The notes under the pieces are model-generated. The model saw only the letters and a program-made list of their open reading frames with translations, was not told where the DNA came from and ran no database searches. From positions 54,868 through 118,867 of the forward strand of contig CALOBG010000127.1 in the NCBI GenBank assembly GCA_942490995.1: a DNA stretch of 64,000 nucleotides, read 5' to 3'. The stretch is from UBA981 sp942490995 (GTDB lineage Bacteria > Pseudomonadota > Gammaproteobacteria > Ga0077536). This document shows positions 9,458-18,396 of the stretch, piece by piece. A program made the position numbers and the translations under genes. Every line of letters starts with the position of its first letter. Position 1 is the stretch's first letter.

Positions 9458-10453
9458 TCATGCGTTGACATCGATCACGACCCTGCCGCGGATCTCGCCG
9501 CGCAGGATCGCGCTGCACAGTTCCGGCACCCGCGCCAGCGGTTCCACCGTGTACACCTCCTGCAGGCGTTTCGGATCGAGCAGGGTGGCGAGGTCCCGCC
9601 ACGCACGTTCACGCGCCGCCATCGGCGCCATCACCGAATCGATGCCGCGTAAGGTCACGTTGCGCAGCAGAAACGGCAGCACGGTGGCCGGCAGGTCGGC
9701 GCCACCGGCCAGACCGCAGGCCGCGATCACGCCGTTGTAACGGGTCTGCGACAGCGCGGTGGCCAGGGTCGTCGAACCGACACTGTCGACCGTCGCGGCC
9801 CACAGTTCAGCTTCCAGCGGTTTGCTTGCGCGAGCCAGTTCGTCGCGCGCGATCACCGTCGTCGCGCCCAGCGATTTGAGGTAGTCTGTGGTTTCGGGGC
9901 GGCCGCTGCTGGCGGTGACTTCGTAACCGAGCTTGGCCAGCAGCAGGATCGCCACCGACCCCACGCCGCCGGCGCTGCCCGTCACCAGTATCGGGCCATC
10001 CTCGGGTTTCACACCATGGTCGCGAATGGCGTTGACGGCCAGCATGGAGGTATAACCGGCAGTGCCGATGGCCATGGCCTGTTCGGCGTTGAAAGCCGCC
10101 GGAATGCGGACCAGGAAATCGGGATTAATGCGCTGCTTCTGGCTGTAGGCGCCCCAGTGTCGCTCGGACAGGCCATAACCATTGACCAGGACCTTGTCGC
10201 CGACCTGCCAGTCGACGACATTCGACTCGGCGACGGTGCCGGCCAGATCGATCCCGCACACCATCGGCAGCTTCTGACAGATCGGCAGGGTATTGGTGAC
10301 CGCCAGGCCGTCCTTGTAGTTGACCGTCGAGTATTCGACGTCAATCAACACCGCCTCGTTCGGTAGATCCTCATGCGTGAGCGTTTTCAGGCCGGCGGTG
10401 AAGTTGCCGTCGCTGTCCTTTTCGGCCACGATAGCGTTGAAGCTGGTGCTCAT
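9458..10453 (-). CDS. acuI: AcuI/YhdH-type acryloyl-CoA reductase (MDR family)
   Basis: NADPH-dependent medium-chain reductase of the YhdH/AcuI group, which reduces acryloyl-CoA to propionyl-CoA. The 331 residues match the group in length and in diagnostic segments: STVNYKDGLAVT near residue 45, MVCGIDLAGTV, and the nucleotide-binding VTGSAGGVGSVAILLLAKLG. No catalytic zinc ligands are seen, as expected for this subgroup. ATG at 10453 is preceded by GGAGAA and by a plausible promoter. A role in detoxifying acryloyl-CoA from DMSP or 3-hydroxypropionate metabolism is known for the family; the substrate here is inferred. Confidence 0.88.
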   Translation of the reverse strand: MSTSFNAIVAEKDSDGNFTAGLKTLTHEDLPNEAVLIDVEYSTVNYKDGLAVTNTLPICQKLPMVCGIDLAGTVAESNVVDWQVGDKVLVNGYGLSERHWGAYSQKQRINPDFLVRIPAAFNAEQAMAIGTAGYTSMLAVNAIRDHGVKPEDGPILVTGSAGGVGSVAILLLAKLGYEVTASSGRPETTDYLKSLGATTVIARDELARASKPLEAELWAATVDSVGSTTLATALSQTRYNGVIAACGLAGGADLPATVLPFLLRNVTLRGIDSVMAPMAARERAWRDLATLLDPKRLQEVYTVEPLARVPELCSAILRGEIRGRVVIDVNA

Positions 10454-10469
10454 CTAGTTTCTCCGAAAT

Positions 10470-10497
10470 ATTCTATAGTAAGTTGTTATTTATACAA
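10470..10497 (-). promoter_or_regulatory. Candidate sigma-70 promoter of acuI
   Basis: On the minus strand, TTGTAT at 10492-10497 (-35) and TAGAAT at 10470-10475 (-10) are separated by 16 bases in a locally A/T-rich segment. The acuI ATG follows 16 bases downstream of the -10 box, so the leader would be very short. Both hexamers match consensus at 4-5 of 6 positions. Confidence 0.5.
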
Positions 10498-10655
10498 AAT
10501 TCAGGGTCTATTTTTGTCACAGCAAGACCCCGGCACGCGACGCTGACCGCGCGCCGCCGAGGGCCCGGCACGGTCGGCTAGAATACCGCCCCGTGGCGCT
10601 CCCTGCTCAGCGCGTCCAGCCTGTGAACCAAACTGTCGGTGAGTATAACGAGACC

Positions 10656-11585
10656 ATGAGTAATACCAATGCGTGGCGTCATCCATTTGTCGGGGTCGAC
10701 GATGTCGAGACGATTTTTGATGGCTGCGATTACGTTGCCGACCGTCCTTTGTGCCTGACGACCAAACTCGCCTTTGACCTCGAGAAACCGATGCTGCTCG
10801 AAGGTGAGGCCGGGGTCGGCAAAACCGAGGTCGCCAAGGTCCTCGCCCAGGTTCTCGATACGCCGCTGATCCGGTTGCAGTGTTACGAGGGCCTCGACGC
10901 CGCTTCGACCTTGTACGAATGGAACTACGCCCGCCAGATCCTGGAGATCCGTCTCGCCGAGAGCGATCCGGCGCGGCGTGAACAACTTGAACACACGATT
11001 TTCGATGAGCAATTCCTGTTTGCGCGGCCGCTGCTGCAGGCGATACGCCATCCAGGACCACGCCCGGCGGTTCTGCTGATCGACGAAATCGATCGCGCCG
11101 ACGAGGAATTCGAGGCTTTCCTGCTCGAAGTTTTGTCGGATTTCCAGATCACGGTGCCGGAGCTTGGTACGTTCAGTGCCGCCCAGCGACCGGCGGTGGT
11201 ATTGACCTCGAACCGGACCCGCGAACTCAACGATGCCCTCAAACGCCGTTGCCTGTATCTGTGGATCAATTATCCGAGCGCAGCCAAGGAGCGCGAGATC
11301 ATCCTGCGCCGAGTGCCCGGGATCGGCGCCGAGCTGGCGCAATCGGTCGCCGAGGTCATGCACGGCCTGCGCGCGGTGGATTTCTATAAGCGTCCCGGCG
11401 TAGCCGAAGCCCTCGACTGGGCACGTGCGCTGCTGGGCCTGCGGATCAGCGAAATCGTGCCGGATGTGATCGTGGAAACCGCCGGCGTGGTGCTGAAATA
11501 TCGCGAGGATATCGACCGCTTGTCGAGCCTCGACCTCGCCGCGCTGCTTGAGGGACGCCCAAGCGTCGGCGGCGCCGATGCCTGA
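10656..11585 (+). CDS. MoxR-family AAA+ ATPase
   Basis: Chaperone-like AAA+ ATPase of 309 residues from the ATG at 10656; an upstream in-frame start exists, but homology begins only after it. Walker A is GEAGVGKTE, Walker B is VLLIDEIDRADEEFE, and sensor 1 is VVLTSNRTRELNDALKRR. MoxR ATPases work with VWA-domain partners to insert cofactors or mature enzyme complexes. The next gene encodes such a partner and overlaps by 8 bases, so the two are coupled. Often this pair sits beside a molybdenum CO-dehydrogenase-like enzyme, but none is visible here, so the client is unknown. Confidence 0.9.
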   Translation: MSNTNAWRHPFVGVDDVETIFDGCDYVADRPLCLTTKLAFDLEKPMLLEGEAGVGKTEVAKVLAQVLDTPLIRLQCYEGLDAASTLYEWNYARQILEIRLAESDPARREQLEHTIFDEQFLFARPLLQAIRHPGPRPAVLLIDEIDRADEEFEAFLLEVLSDFQITVPELGTFSAAQRPAVVLTSNRTRELNDALKRRCLYLWINYPSAAKEREIILRRVPGIGAELAQSVAEVMHGLRAVDFYKRPGVAEALDWARALLGLRISEIVPDVIVETAGVVLKYREDIDRLSSLDLAALLEGRPSVGGADA

Positions 11586-12705
11586 CGCTCAGGCGCTGGC
11601 TTCGGCCGAGGCGCTGATGACCCATACCCTGGCCCTGTGCCAGGCCGCGCGCGAGGCCGGCCTGGTTGTGACCCATGCACGCGAAATCGACGTTTTTCGC
11701 GCCATGAAAACCATCGATTGGCGCAATTTCGACGATTATCGCCTCACTTTGCGGGTCAACCTGGTGTCCAGCCGCGCCGACGAATTGTGTTTCGAACGCG
11801 TTTTCGATCGCTACTGGGGTACGCCTGACGACGATTACGACGGCGGATTTATCCTCGCCCGCTCGGAAATGATCCGCGGCGACCTGGACGCCGGGCGCAG
11901 CAACGAAGGTCATCGCGACATGCAGACCGAAGCCGATACGGTCGGTGCCGAAGACGTCGCCAGGCGCGCCAACCTCGCTCTGCGCTGGGACGCGGATGCG
12001 CCGCCACTGGTCGATGTCATTCGCGATCTGGCGCGACGCCTGGCGACCCGTCCATCGCGACGCCTGCGCCCTGCCCGTCATGGCCGACGCCTGGACCTGC
12101 GCCGCTCGGTGCGGCGCAACGTCCGCCATGGTTTCGATTTTATCGAACTGGCGCGGGTGCGCCCGAAACTGCGCAAAACCCGCATCGTGCTGCTCAGTGA
12201 CGTAAGCGGTTCGATGGACGTCTTCAATCCGTTTCTGTTGCAGTTGATGCTCGGCCTGCAGCAGGCGCTGAAAAATTCGCGCACCCTCGTATTCAGCACC
12301 CGCACAACCGAAATCAGCGCCATGTTACGCCGTCGCAGTGTCGCGGAAACCCTCGCCGAGGTCTCCACCGAGGTCCGTCACTGGTCCGGCGGTACCGACA
12401 TCGGCGCCGCGCTGGCGGCACTGAATCGCGGCATCCTGCGTGAAGGATCGTCGCGTTCAACGGTACTGATTGTGATCAGCGACGGTTATGACAGTGGCGA
12501 GCCGGAGCGTATCCGTCACGAACTCGAGTCGGCCAGGCGCCGGATCCGGACCCTGGTCTGGATCAACCCGATGTACGGCGCGTCCACCTTCAGCGTGCGC
12601 GCGGCAGGCATGAAGGCGGCCCTGCCCTATGTCGATCACTTCCTGCCGGCATTCAACGCCGACGCCCTGCGCACCCTGGTACGCGAACTCGGCAAGCTGC
12701 GCTAG
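11578..12705 (+). CDS. VWA domain-containing CoxE-like protein
   Basis: Partner of the preceding MoxR ATPase. The ATG at 11578 overlaps the moxR stop and gives 375 residues. An N-terminal helical region is followed by a basic segment rich in Arg (about 155-190), then a C-terminal von Willebrand A domain with an intact MIDAS motif (VLLSDVSGSMD) and VLIVISDGYDSGEPE. CoxE proteins take part in maturation of the CO-dehydrogenase active site in Oligotropha; the client here is unidentified. The gene ends in a convergent intergenic region containing a hairpin repeat. Confidence 0.88.
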   Translation: MPDAQALASAEALMTHTLALCQAAREAGLVVTHAREIDVFRAMKTIDWRNFDDYRLTLRVNLVSSRADELCFERVFDRYWGTPDDDYDGGFILARSEMIRGDLDAGRSNEGHRDMQTEADTVGAEDVARRANLALRWDADAPPLVDVIRDLARRLATRPSRRLRPARHGRRLDLRRSVRRNVRHGFDFIELARVRPKLRKTRIVLLSDVSGSMDVFNPFLLQLMLGLQQALKNSRTLVFSTRTTEISAMLRRRSVAETLAEVSTEVRHWSGGTDIGAALAALNRGILREGSSRSTVLIVISDGYDSGEPERIRHELESARRRIRTLVWINPMYGASTFSVRAAGMKAALPYVDHFLPAFNADALRTLVRELGKLR

Positions 12706-12766
12706 AACGATTACCTAAGCGTCCCGACTAAAGAAGTGTGCTGAATATTGGGACACGCAGGCGCTG

Positions 12767-12899
12767 GTGGTGTGCGGGTCGCGCGTCAGGCGGCCTCGAG
12801 CGCAAGCGGGCCAGGGAGGGTTTAGCGCAGCGCGAGGGCAGTGAGACCGTGTAGGGATGCACGGTCGAACGCTAGCCTGAGGCGCGACCCGCACGCCAC
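12767..12899. repeat. Dispersed palindromic repeat, copy 1 (long loop)
   Basis: Two 24-base arms, 12767-12790 and 12876-12899, are inverted copies matching at 22 of 24 positions. The loop of about 85 bases contains a smaller hairpin with ACCGTG/CACGGT arms (12845-12864). The same arms, the flanking GGCGCTGGTGG and a downstream AAGCTTTT-like tract recur at 56.05-56.14 kb with a shorter loop. The element lies between convergent genes and could act as a bidirectional terminator. It looks like a REP/BIME-type extragenic palindrome rather than a transposon. Confidence 0.75.
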
Positions 12900-12938
12900 G
12901 AATCGCGTATCAAGCTTTTGTCTGCTGATCGTCCGGAC

Positions 12939-14423
12939 TCAGGTCGCGCGGGAGGCAGCACTCTCGAAAGCCTGGGCGTCGACGCGCGCGGTGTGCGCGG
13001 TAAAGTCGTCCATCGATAGCGGCCACTGGGTGACCAGCCGCCCGGAATGGCCGGCGCGGTAATAGAACTCGTTGCCGCACGAGGCCTGCCACACATCGAC
13101 CGCCTGGATGTCTTTCTGCAACTGCTCGTTGAACGCGGTCATGACCTCGCTGCGCACGTCGATCCAGGCCAGGTTTTCGCTATCCATGCGCTGTAGCTGG
13201 CGCACGATGCAATCCACCTGGCGTTCGAGCATGAACAGGATACAGCCCTGGTTGGTGTTCGGGCCGTAGAGCATGAACAGGTTGGGAAAACCGCTGGTCG
13301 TGATCCCGAGGTAGGCCTGCGCGCCATCGTCCCACGCCTGGCGCAGGCTGCGACCGGCGCGCCCGGTGACGTCGATGGCATTGAGATAGGTGGTGGTCTC
13401 AAAGCCGGTTGAATAAATCAGCACGTCGAATTCGTGGCTTGCGCCGTCGGCCGTGCGCACCCCGGTGGTGGTGATGGCGGCGATGTCGTCGGTGACGAGA
13501 GCAACGTTGTCACGATTGAACACCGGGTAGTAGAGGTCGGAAAACAGCGGTCGCTTGCAACCGAAGGGGTGGTGCGGCGTGAGCTTTTCGCGGGTCACCG
13601 GGTCGGTGACGGCCGCAATCCGCTCGAGGCCGGCCTTTTCGATCTCGGCCAGCACATCTTTTTGCTGGAAGGTACACAGCGTGTTCCAGGTGTCGTAGAT
13701 CGCGTCCCTGCTGGCCTGTACCGCGGCGGGGTTGTTACGGTAATGGGCCAGCTGCGCCTCGCTGTAGGGTTCGTTGTCTTTCGGCACGACCCAGTTCGCG
13801 GTGCGCTGGAACAGCGTCAGTTGACCGACCTCGGGAGCAATTTGAGGCACAAACTGGATGGCGCTGGCGGCAACGCCGATCACGCCGACCCGCTTGCCGG
13901 CCAGGGACACCTGGTGGTCCCAGCGCGCGGAATGAAAATAGTCGCCGCCGAAGTCCGCGATCCCGTCGATCTGCGGCCACACGATGTTGTTGAACATGCC
14001 GATCGCCGACACCACGATGTCGGCGGACAGCGAACCCCCGGTATCGGTGTCAACCTGCCATTGCGCGTCGTCCTCGTGCCAGGTCAGCGCCGTGACCGCG
14101 GTTTCGAAGCGGATGTGCGCTCGGAGGTCGTATTTATCCGTGCAATGGTTGAGGTATTCGAGGATCTCCGCCTGACCGGCAAACGGCCGGCTCCAGTCGA
14201 GCTTGGGTTCAAACGAAAACGAATACAGATGCGATTGCACGTCGCACTCGGCGCCCGGGTAGGTGTTGTAGTACCAGGTTCCGCCAACGCCGCCGGCCTT
14301 GTCGAGGATCACGAAATCTTCAATGCCGGCCTGCTGGAGCTGGATAGCCATACACAGACCGCCCGAGCCGGCGCCGATAATGATGACCCGATGATGGTTG
14401 TCAGATCGGTGTGAGTTCGTCAT
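12939..14423 (-). CDS. Flavin-dependent Baeyer-Villiger-type monooxygenase
   Basis: FAD- and NADPH-dependent monooxygenase of 494 residues. FAD-binding GAGSGG is at residues 17-22 and GGTWYYNTYPGAECD at about 47-61. The Baeyer-Villiger fingerprint F-x-G-x3-H-x3-W-D is perfect at 158-169 (FGGDYFHSARWD). The second Rossmann motif reads GVAAS at 183-187, where relatives usually have GTGAS, so the second glycine is replaced. Such enzymes convert ketones to esters or lactones with O2. ATG at 14423 has GGGAG upstream. Neighbouring GMC oxidoreductase could supply the ketone or aldehyde; that link is inference. Confidence 0.88.
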   Translation of the reverse strand: MTNSHRSDNHHRVIIIGAGSGGLCMAIQLQQAGIEDFVILDKAGGVGGTWYYNTYPGAECDVQSHLYSFSFEPKLDWSRPFAGQAEILEYLNHCTDKYDLRAHIRFETAVTALTWHEDDAQWQVDTDTGGSLSADIVVSAIGMFNNIVWPQIDGIADFGGDYFHSARWDHQVSLAGKRVGVIGVAASAIQFVPQIAPEVGQLTLFQRTANWVVPKDNEPYSEAQLAHYRNNPAAVQASRDAIYDTWNTLCTFQQKDVLAEIEKAGLERIAAVTDPVTREKLTPHHPFGCKRPLFSDLYYPVFNRDNVALVTDDIAAITTTGVRTADGASHEFDVLIYSTGFETTTYLNAIDVTGRAGRSLRQAWDDGAQAYLGITTSGFPNLFMLYGPNTNQGCILFMLERQVDCIVRQLQRMDSENLAWIDVRSEVMTAFNEQLQKDIQAVDVWQASCGNEFYYRAGHSGRLVTQWPLSMDDFTAHTARVDAQAFESAASRAT

Positions 14424-14507
14424 GTCGTGCTCCCTCAGGGTGCGCTGGCAGCGTAAATTCCGATTATTGCAGGTTCACGAACTCGGTCCAAAATCCGGCG
14501 CCACGCC

Positions 14508-16124
14508 TCAGTCGGCGCGGCCGGCGGCGCTGGCCCGCACGAAGGCCGCGCCCTGCTCGGCAATCATGACGGTTGGGGCGTTGGTATTGCCGGAGGTAAT
14601 GCGCGGCATGATTGAGGCATCGACAACGCGCAGACCGGCAACGCCGTGCACCCGCAGCCGGTCGTCGACCACTGCCAGCGGATCGTTACCCATCTTGCAG
14701 GTGCCGACCGGGTGAAAGATGGTGGTGCCGAGATCGCGCGCGGCCGCGGCGAGATCGGCGTCGGACTCGAACTCGGGACCGGGCTTCCACTCGCGCGGCG
14801 CGAATTTCGCCAGTGCCGCGGCGGCCATGATGCGGCGGGTGTAGCGCAGGCCGGCGACCGCGATCTCGAGATCGTCGTCGGTGGCGAGATAATTCGGGCA
14901 GATTGCCGGCGCCACCGCGGTATCCGGCGTGCGCAGGCGCACGTACCCGCGGCTGCTTGGGCGCAGGTTGCATACTGACGGCGTGATCGCATTGAATGGA
15001 TGCAGTGCGTCGCCGAACTTGTCGAGCGACAGCGGCTGCACATGCCATTCCAGGTTGGCCGAAGGTTGTGTTGGATCGCTGCGCGCGAAGGCGCCGAGTT
15101 GCGAGGGCGGCATGGTCAGCGGCCCGGTTTTCCTGAGCGCGTATTCGAGCGCCATGGCCAGCTTGCCGGTCAGCGATCCGGCGCGCTGGTTGAGGGTCAC
15201 GGTATTGCTGACCTTGTAGATGGTGCGGATCTGCAGGTGGTCATGGAGGTTTTCGCCGACCCCGGGCAGGTCATGGCGAACACCAATCCCGCAGGCCTTG
15301 AGCAGACTGCCCGGACCGATGCCGGAGGCCTGCAGGATCTGCGGCGAACCGATCGCGCCGGCCGCGAGGATCACCTCGCGGCGCGCCTCGAGGGTCTCGT
15401 GGCCGGTTTCGCCGGCACGAATATCGACGCCGGTGACGCGCGTCGGGTTGTCTGCGTCGAAGCGCAGGCGCTGAACGTGGGCTGCCGTCCTGACCTCGAG
15501 GTTGCGGCGATGCCGGATCGGGCGCAGGAATCCTTTGCTTGCGCTCCAGCGCCGGCCACGCTTCTGATTCATCTGGAAATAGGCATTGCCGGCATTGTCG
15601 CCGCGATTGAATTCGGTAATTTTTTCGATGCCGGCGGCGGCCGCAGCGTCGCGCCAGGCGTCGAGGATCTCCCAGTTCACCCGCCGTTCCTCGACGCGCA
15701 ACTCGCCGCCCTGGCCGTGAACTTCGTCGGCGCCGTGCTGGTAATCTTCCGAACGCTTGAAAACAGGCAGGACGTCGGACCACGACCAGCCGCGGTTACC
15801 GAGCGCGGCCCAGTGGTCATAATCGCTGGCCTGCCCGCGCATGTAGATCATCGCGTTGATCGAGGAACAACCGCCGAGGACCTTGCCGCGCGCATAGCCG
15901 ATGCGCCGTCCGTTCAGGCCGGGGTCGGCCTCGGTCTGGTAACACCAGTCCGTGCGCGGGTTGCCGATGGTGTACAGGTAGCCGACCGGGATATCGATCC
16001 AGAAGTAGTTGTCCTTGCCGCCCGCCTCGAGGAGCAGGACCGACACTTCGGGGTCGGCCGACAGGCGGTTGGCCAGCACGCAACCGGCGGTACCGGCGCC
16101 GACGATGATGTAGTCGTAACTCAC
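14508..16124 (-). CDS. GMC family FAD-dependent oxidoreductase
   Basis: Glucose-methanol-choline oxidoreductase of 538 residues that oxidises an alcohol, possibly aliphatic or terpenoid. The start is GTG at 16124, directly before the conserved SYDYIIVGAGTAGCVLANRL. Other family marks are the EAGG motif, the GMC signature GRRIGYARGKVLGGCSSINAM, and the C-terminal HPVGTCKMG with the catalytic His and a second conserved region NTNAPTVMIAEQGA. It resembles choline/alkanol dehydrogenases of the AlkJ/BetA group; the substrate cannot be read. It follows the deacetylase-like gene by 30 bases and precedes the monooxygenase. Confidence 0.92.
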   Translation of the reverse strand: MSYDYIIVGAGTAGCVLANRLSADPEVSVLLLEAGGKDNYFWIDIPVGYLYTIGNPRTDWCYQTEADPGLNGRRIGYARGKVLGGCSSINAMIYMRGQASDYDHWAALGNRGWSWSDVLPVFKRSEDYQHGADEVHGQGGELRVEERRVNWEILDAWRDAAAAAGIEKITEFNRGDNAGNAYFQMNQKRGRRWSASKGFLRPIRHRRNLEVRTAAHVQRLRFDADNPTRVTGVDIRAGETGHETLEARREVILAAGAIGSPQILQASGIGPGSLLKACGIGVRHDLPGVGENLHDHLQIRTIYKVSNTVTLNQRAGSLTGKLAMALEYALRKTGPLTMPPSQLGAFARSDPTQPSANLEWHVQPLSLDKFGDALHPFNAITPSVCNLRPSSRGYVRLRTPDTAVAPAICPNYLATDDDLEIAVAGLRYTRRIMAAAALAKFAPREWKPGPEFESDADLAAAARDLGTTIFHPVGTCKMGNDPLAVVDDRLRVHGVAGLRVVDASIMPRITSGNTNAPTVMIAEQGAAFVRASAAGRAD

Positions 16125-16154
16125 GCGCCGGGTTCAGGAACCTGAGGGGCGCAA

Positions 16155-17264
16155 CTAAAGGCCGTGCAGCGCGGCCATTTCATCGATGATTTCGCGCTGC
16201 AGGGCGTCGAAGCGCGGGTTGGGTTGCCATTGCTGGAACATCTCGAGCATCTGGTCCTCGACCGCGGTGGCTTCGCCGGACAAGGCTTCGATAACCGCGT
16301 GGACACAGAACGGCACGTAGGATTCCGCGTAACCGCCTTCGTGCACCACTACCAGGCGGCCATCGCAGTGGTGGTCGGCAAGCGCCATGACCTGTTCGGT
16401 GAGGCTACGGTAGGACTCGCTGTGCAGCAGCATACGCGCGAGCGGATCGAAACCGTTGGCGTCGTAGCCGGCGGCGACAACGATCAATTCGGGCGCGAAG
16501 CGTTCGATGGCCGGGATCACCATGCGGGCCATGGCGTACTGGTAGGCCTCATGCCCGCCACCCGGCAGCAGCGGCACGTTGATGTTATAGCCCTCACCGC
16601 CACCCTCGCCGCACTCATCGGCGCCGCTGTAGCCAGGGGGGAAGCAGCCTTCCTGGTGCAGTGAAATGGTCAGGACATCGTCGCGCTGATAAAAAATATG
16701 CTGCGTGCCGTTGCCGTGATGGACGTCCCAGTCGAGTACGACGACCCGCTTCAGACCGTGTTCGGCGCGGGCCTTTTCGACCGCGATGGCGATGTTGTTC
16801 AGCAGGCAGAAACCCATCGGCTGATCGGGCAGGCAATGGTGGCCGGGCGGTCGCGACATTGAATAGGCATTGCGGTACTCGCCGCGCATGACGGTGTCGA
16901 CGGCATGGGCGGCGAGTCCGGCGGAGACCCGTGCGATATCGAAACTGCCAGGGCCGAACGGCGCAAACGGCCCCAGTTCGCCGCCACCGGCGTCGGACAA
17001 GGTTTTGAACTGCTCGAGGTAGGCCGCGGGATGGACGCGCCGCAGGTCGTCGTCGCTCGCCGCAGGCGCCGAACGCAGGTCAATTTTCCCGGCCAGCCCC
17101 GAGACCTGCAGCAGCGACACCGCGCGACGTTTCGATTCCGGCGATTCCGCGAGCCCGGCCCCCGCCGGCGGCTGTACCCACCCGCCGACCGGCGTCACCA
17201 GCGCAAACAGGCCCGCCGTCGAGTGCCACAAACACCGTTCGTCATGAAAAAAAGCGGTCCGCAT
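16155..17264 (-). CDS. Histone deacetylase-family hydrolase
   Basis: Zinc-dependent amidohydrolase of the arginase/deacetylase fold, 369 residues. The ATG at 17264 is preferred because AGGGGG lies 4 bases upstream and homology begins at MRTAFFHDERC; a longer frame to 17285 exists. The catalytic His pair is His142-His143 (RPPGHHCLPDQP), and zinc ligands Asp180 and His182 lie in LDWDVHHGNGT; a further Asp is in AAGYDANGFDP. Bacterial relatives deacetylate acetylpolyamines or small amides, not histones. First gene of a possible unit with the GMC and monooxygenase genes. Confidence 0.9.
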   Translation of the reverse strand: MRTAFFHDERCLWHSTAGLFALVTPVGGWVQPPAGAGLAESPESKRRAVSLLQVSGLAGKIDLRSAPAASDDDLRRVHPAAYLEQFKTLSDAGGGELGPFAPFGPGSFDIARVSAGLAAHAVDTVMRGEYRNAYSMSRPPGHHCLPDQPMGFCLLNNIAIAVEKARAEHGLKRVVVLDWDVHHGNGTQHIFYQRDDVLTISLHQEGCFPPGYSGADECGEGGGEGYNINVPLLPGGGHEAYQYAMARMVIPAIERFAPELIVVAAGYDANGFDPLARMLLHSESYRSLTEQVMALADHHCDGRLVVVHEGGYAESYVPFCVHAVIEALSGEATAVEDQMLEMFQQWQPNPRFDALQREIIDEMAALHGL

Positions 17265-17291
17265 AGCGCCCCCTGTGGATAACATCGAAAC

Positions 17292-17367
17292 GGGGACATT
17301 CCTCGATTAGATAAATGTGGAATGTCCCCTTATTTGGATTAGATAAATGAGGAATGTCCCCTTATTT
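17292..17367. repeat. Short tandem and inverted repeats, likely mobile-element remnant
   Basis: A 31-base unit at 17305-17335 is repeated at 17337-17367 with one mismatch (ATGTGGAATG against ATGAGGAATG). In addition GGGGACATTCCTC at 17292-17304 is the perfect inverted copy of 17349-17361. Sequences of the form GGGGACATTCC...GGAATGTCCCC are common beside REP-associated or IS200-like transposases, but no transposase frame remains here. It lies in the 159-base gap between HMG-CoA lyase and the deacetylase-like gene. Confidence 0.7.
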
Positions 17368-17423
17368 GGTATTAATTTGTTTCTATTCAGTATGTTGTGT
17401 GATCTAAGGTGATCGAAAGTCGG

Positions 17424-18389
17424 TCAGTTGTGGGTAACTTCGGGATGGGAGCCGGCGCTGGCGGCAACGAAGCCTTTCGGCACTCCGGCGCTGGCGATGG
17501 CGCCGTGGGTCGGTTCGCCATTGAGATGCTGCTCCATGAAATGCCGCGCGGCGACCAGGCGGTCGAGATCGATGCCGGTTTTCAGCCCCATCGCTTCGAG
17601 CATGAACACCAGGTCGTCGGTGACGATATTGCCACTCGCGCCGGGCGCATAGGGGCAGCCACCGAGGCCGCCGAGCGAGGCGTCGAAGCGACGCACGCCG
17701 ACTTCGAGGGCGGCATCGACGTTGGCCAGACCCAGTCCCCGGGTATCGTGGAAATGCGCGGCGACGGGAATATCACCGGCGATGGCGAGGATCTCGCGAA
17801 AGATGTTGCGACATTGAGCCGGGTTGCCGTAGCCGACGGTGTCGGCGACGGCAATCTCATCGGGGCCCAGGGCGATGACACGTTCAGCGGCCGCCATCAC
17901 CTCGCGCAGCGGTACCTGGCCGGCAATGGTGCAGCCGAAGGCGGTAGCCAGGCCGGCGCCTATACGCACACCCTGATATTCCGCATGCTCGCGGCGGAAG
18001 CTGAAAACCTCCGCCAGATCGTCGATCGCGGCGGCCACCGATTTACGCAGATTGGCCTGACTGTGCGCCTCGGACACCGAAATGGGGAAATTGAGCTGAT
18101 GCGCGCCGCTCGCCATGCCGTTCTGCGCGCCGCGCAGGTTCGGTACCAGCACCGACACGCGCAGGTCCTCGATCGCGAGCGCGCCGGCGGTAACCTCGGC
18201 GGTGTCCGCCATCTGCGGCAGCAGCTTTGCCGGCACGAACGAACCGACTTCGATTTCGGGCACCCCGGCGGCGGCTTCGCGGCGGATCCATTCGAGTTTG
18301 GCCGCGGTCGAGAACTGCGTGGCGATACTCTGCAGACCGTCACGGGTGCCGACCTCGCGCACCCAAACGTCGCGCTGTTGTTCCATCAT
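17424..18389 (-). CDS. mvaB: Hydroxymethylglutaryl-CoA lyase
   Basis: Cleaves HMG-CoA to acetoacetate and acetyl-CoA, the last step of leucine or isovalerate catabolism; similar enzymes act in acyclic terpene degradation. Two adjacent ATGs (18389 and 18386) follow AGGAGG, the second with better spacing; either gives about 320 residues. Active-site segments are VGTRDGLQS near the start, HFHDTRGLGLANV (metal-binding His) and the HMGL signature GLGGCPYAPGASGN with its catalytic Cys. The preceding gene is an enoyl-CoA hydratase 7 bases away, which may act as the methylglutaconyl-CoA hydratase. Confidence 0.93.
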   Translation of the reverse strand: MMEQQRDVWVREVGTRDGLQSIATQFSTAAKLEWIRREAAAGVPEIEVGSFVPAKLLPQMADTAEVTAGALAIEDLRVSVLVPNLRGAQNGMASGAHQLNFPISVSEAHSQANLRKSVAAAIDDLAEVFSFRREHAEYQGVRIGAGLATAFGCTIAGQVPLREVMAAAERVIALGPDEIAVADTVGYGNPAQCRNIFREILAIAGDIPVAAHFHDTRGLGLANVDAALEVGVRRFDASLGGLGGCPYAPGASGNIVTDDLVFMLEAMGLKTGIDLDRLVAARHFMEQHLNGEPTHGAIASAGVPKGFVAASAGSHPEVTHN

Positions 18390-18396
18390 TACCCTC

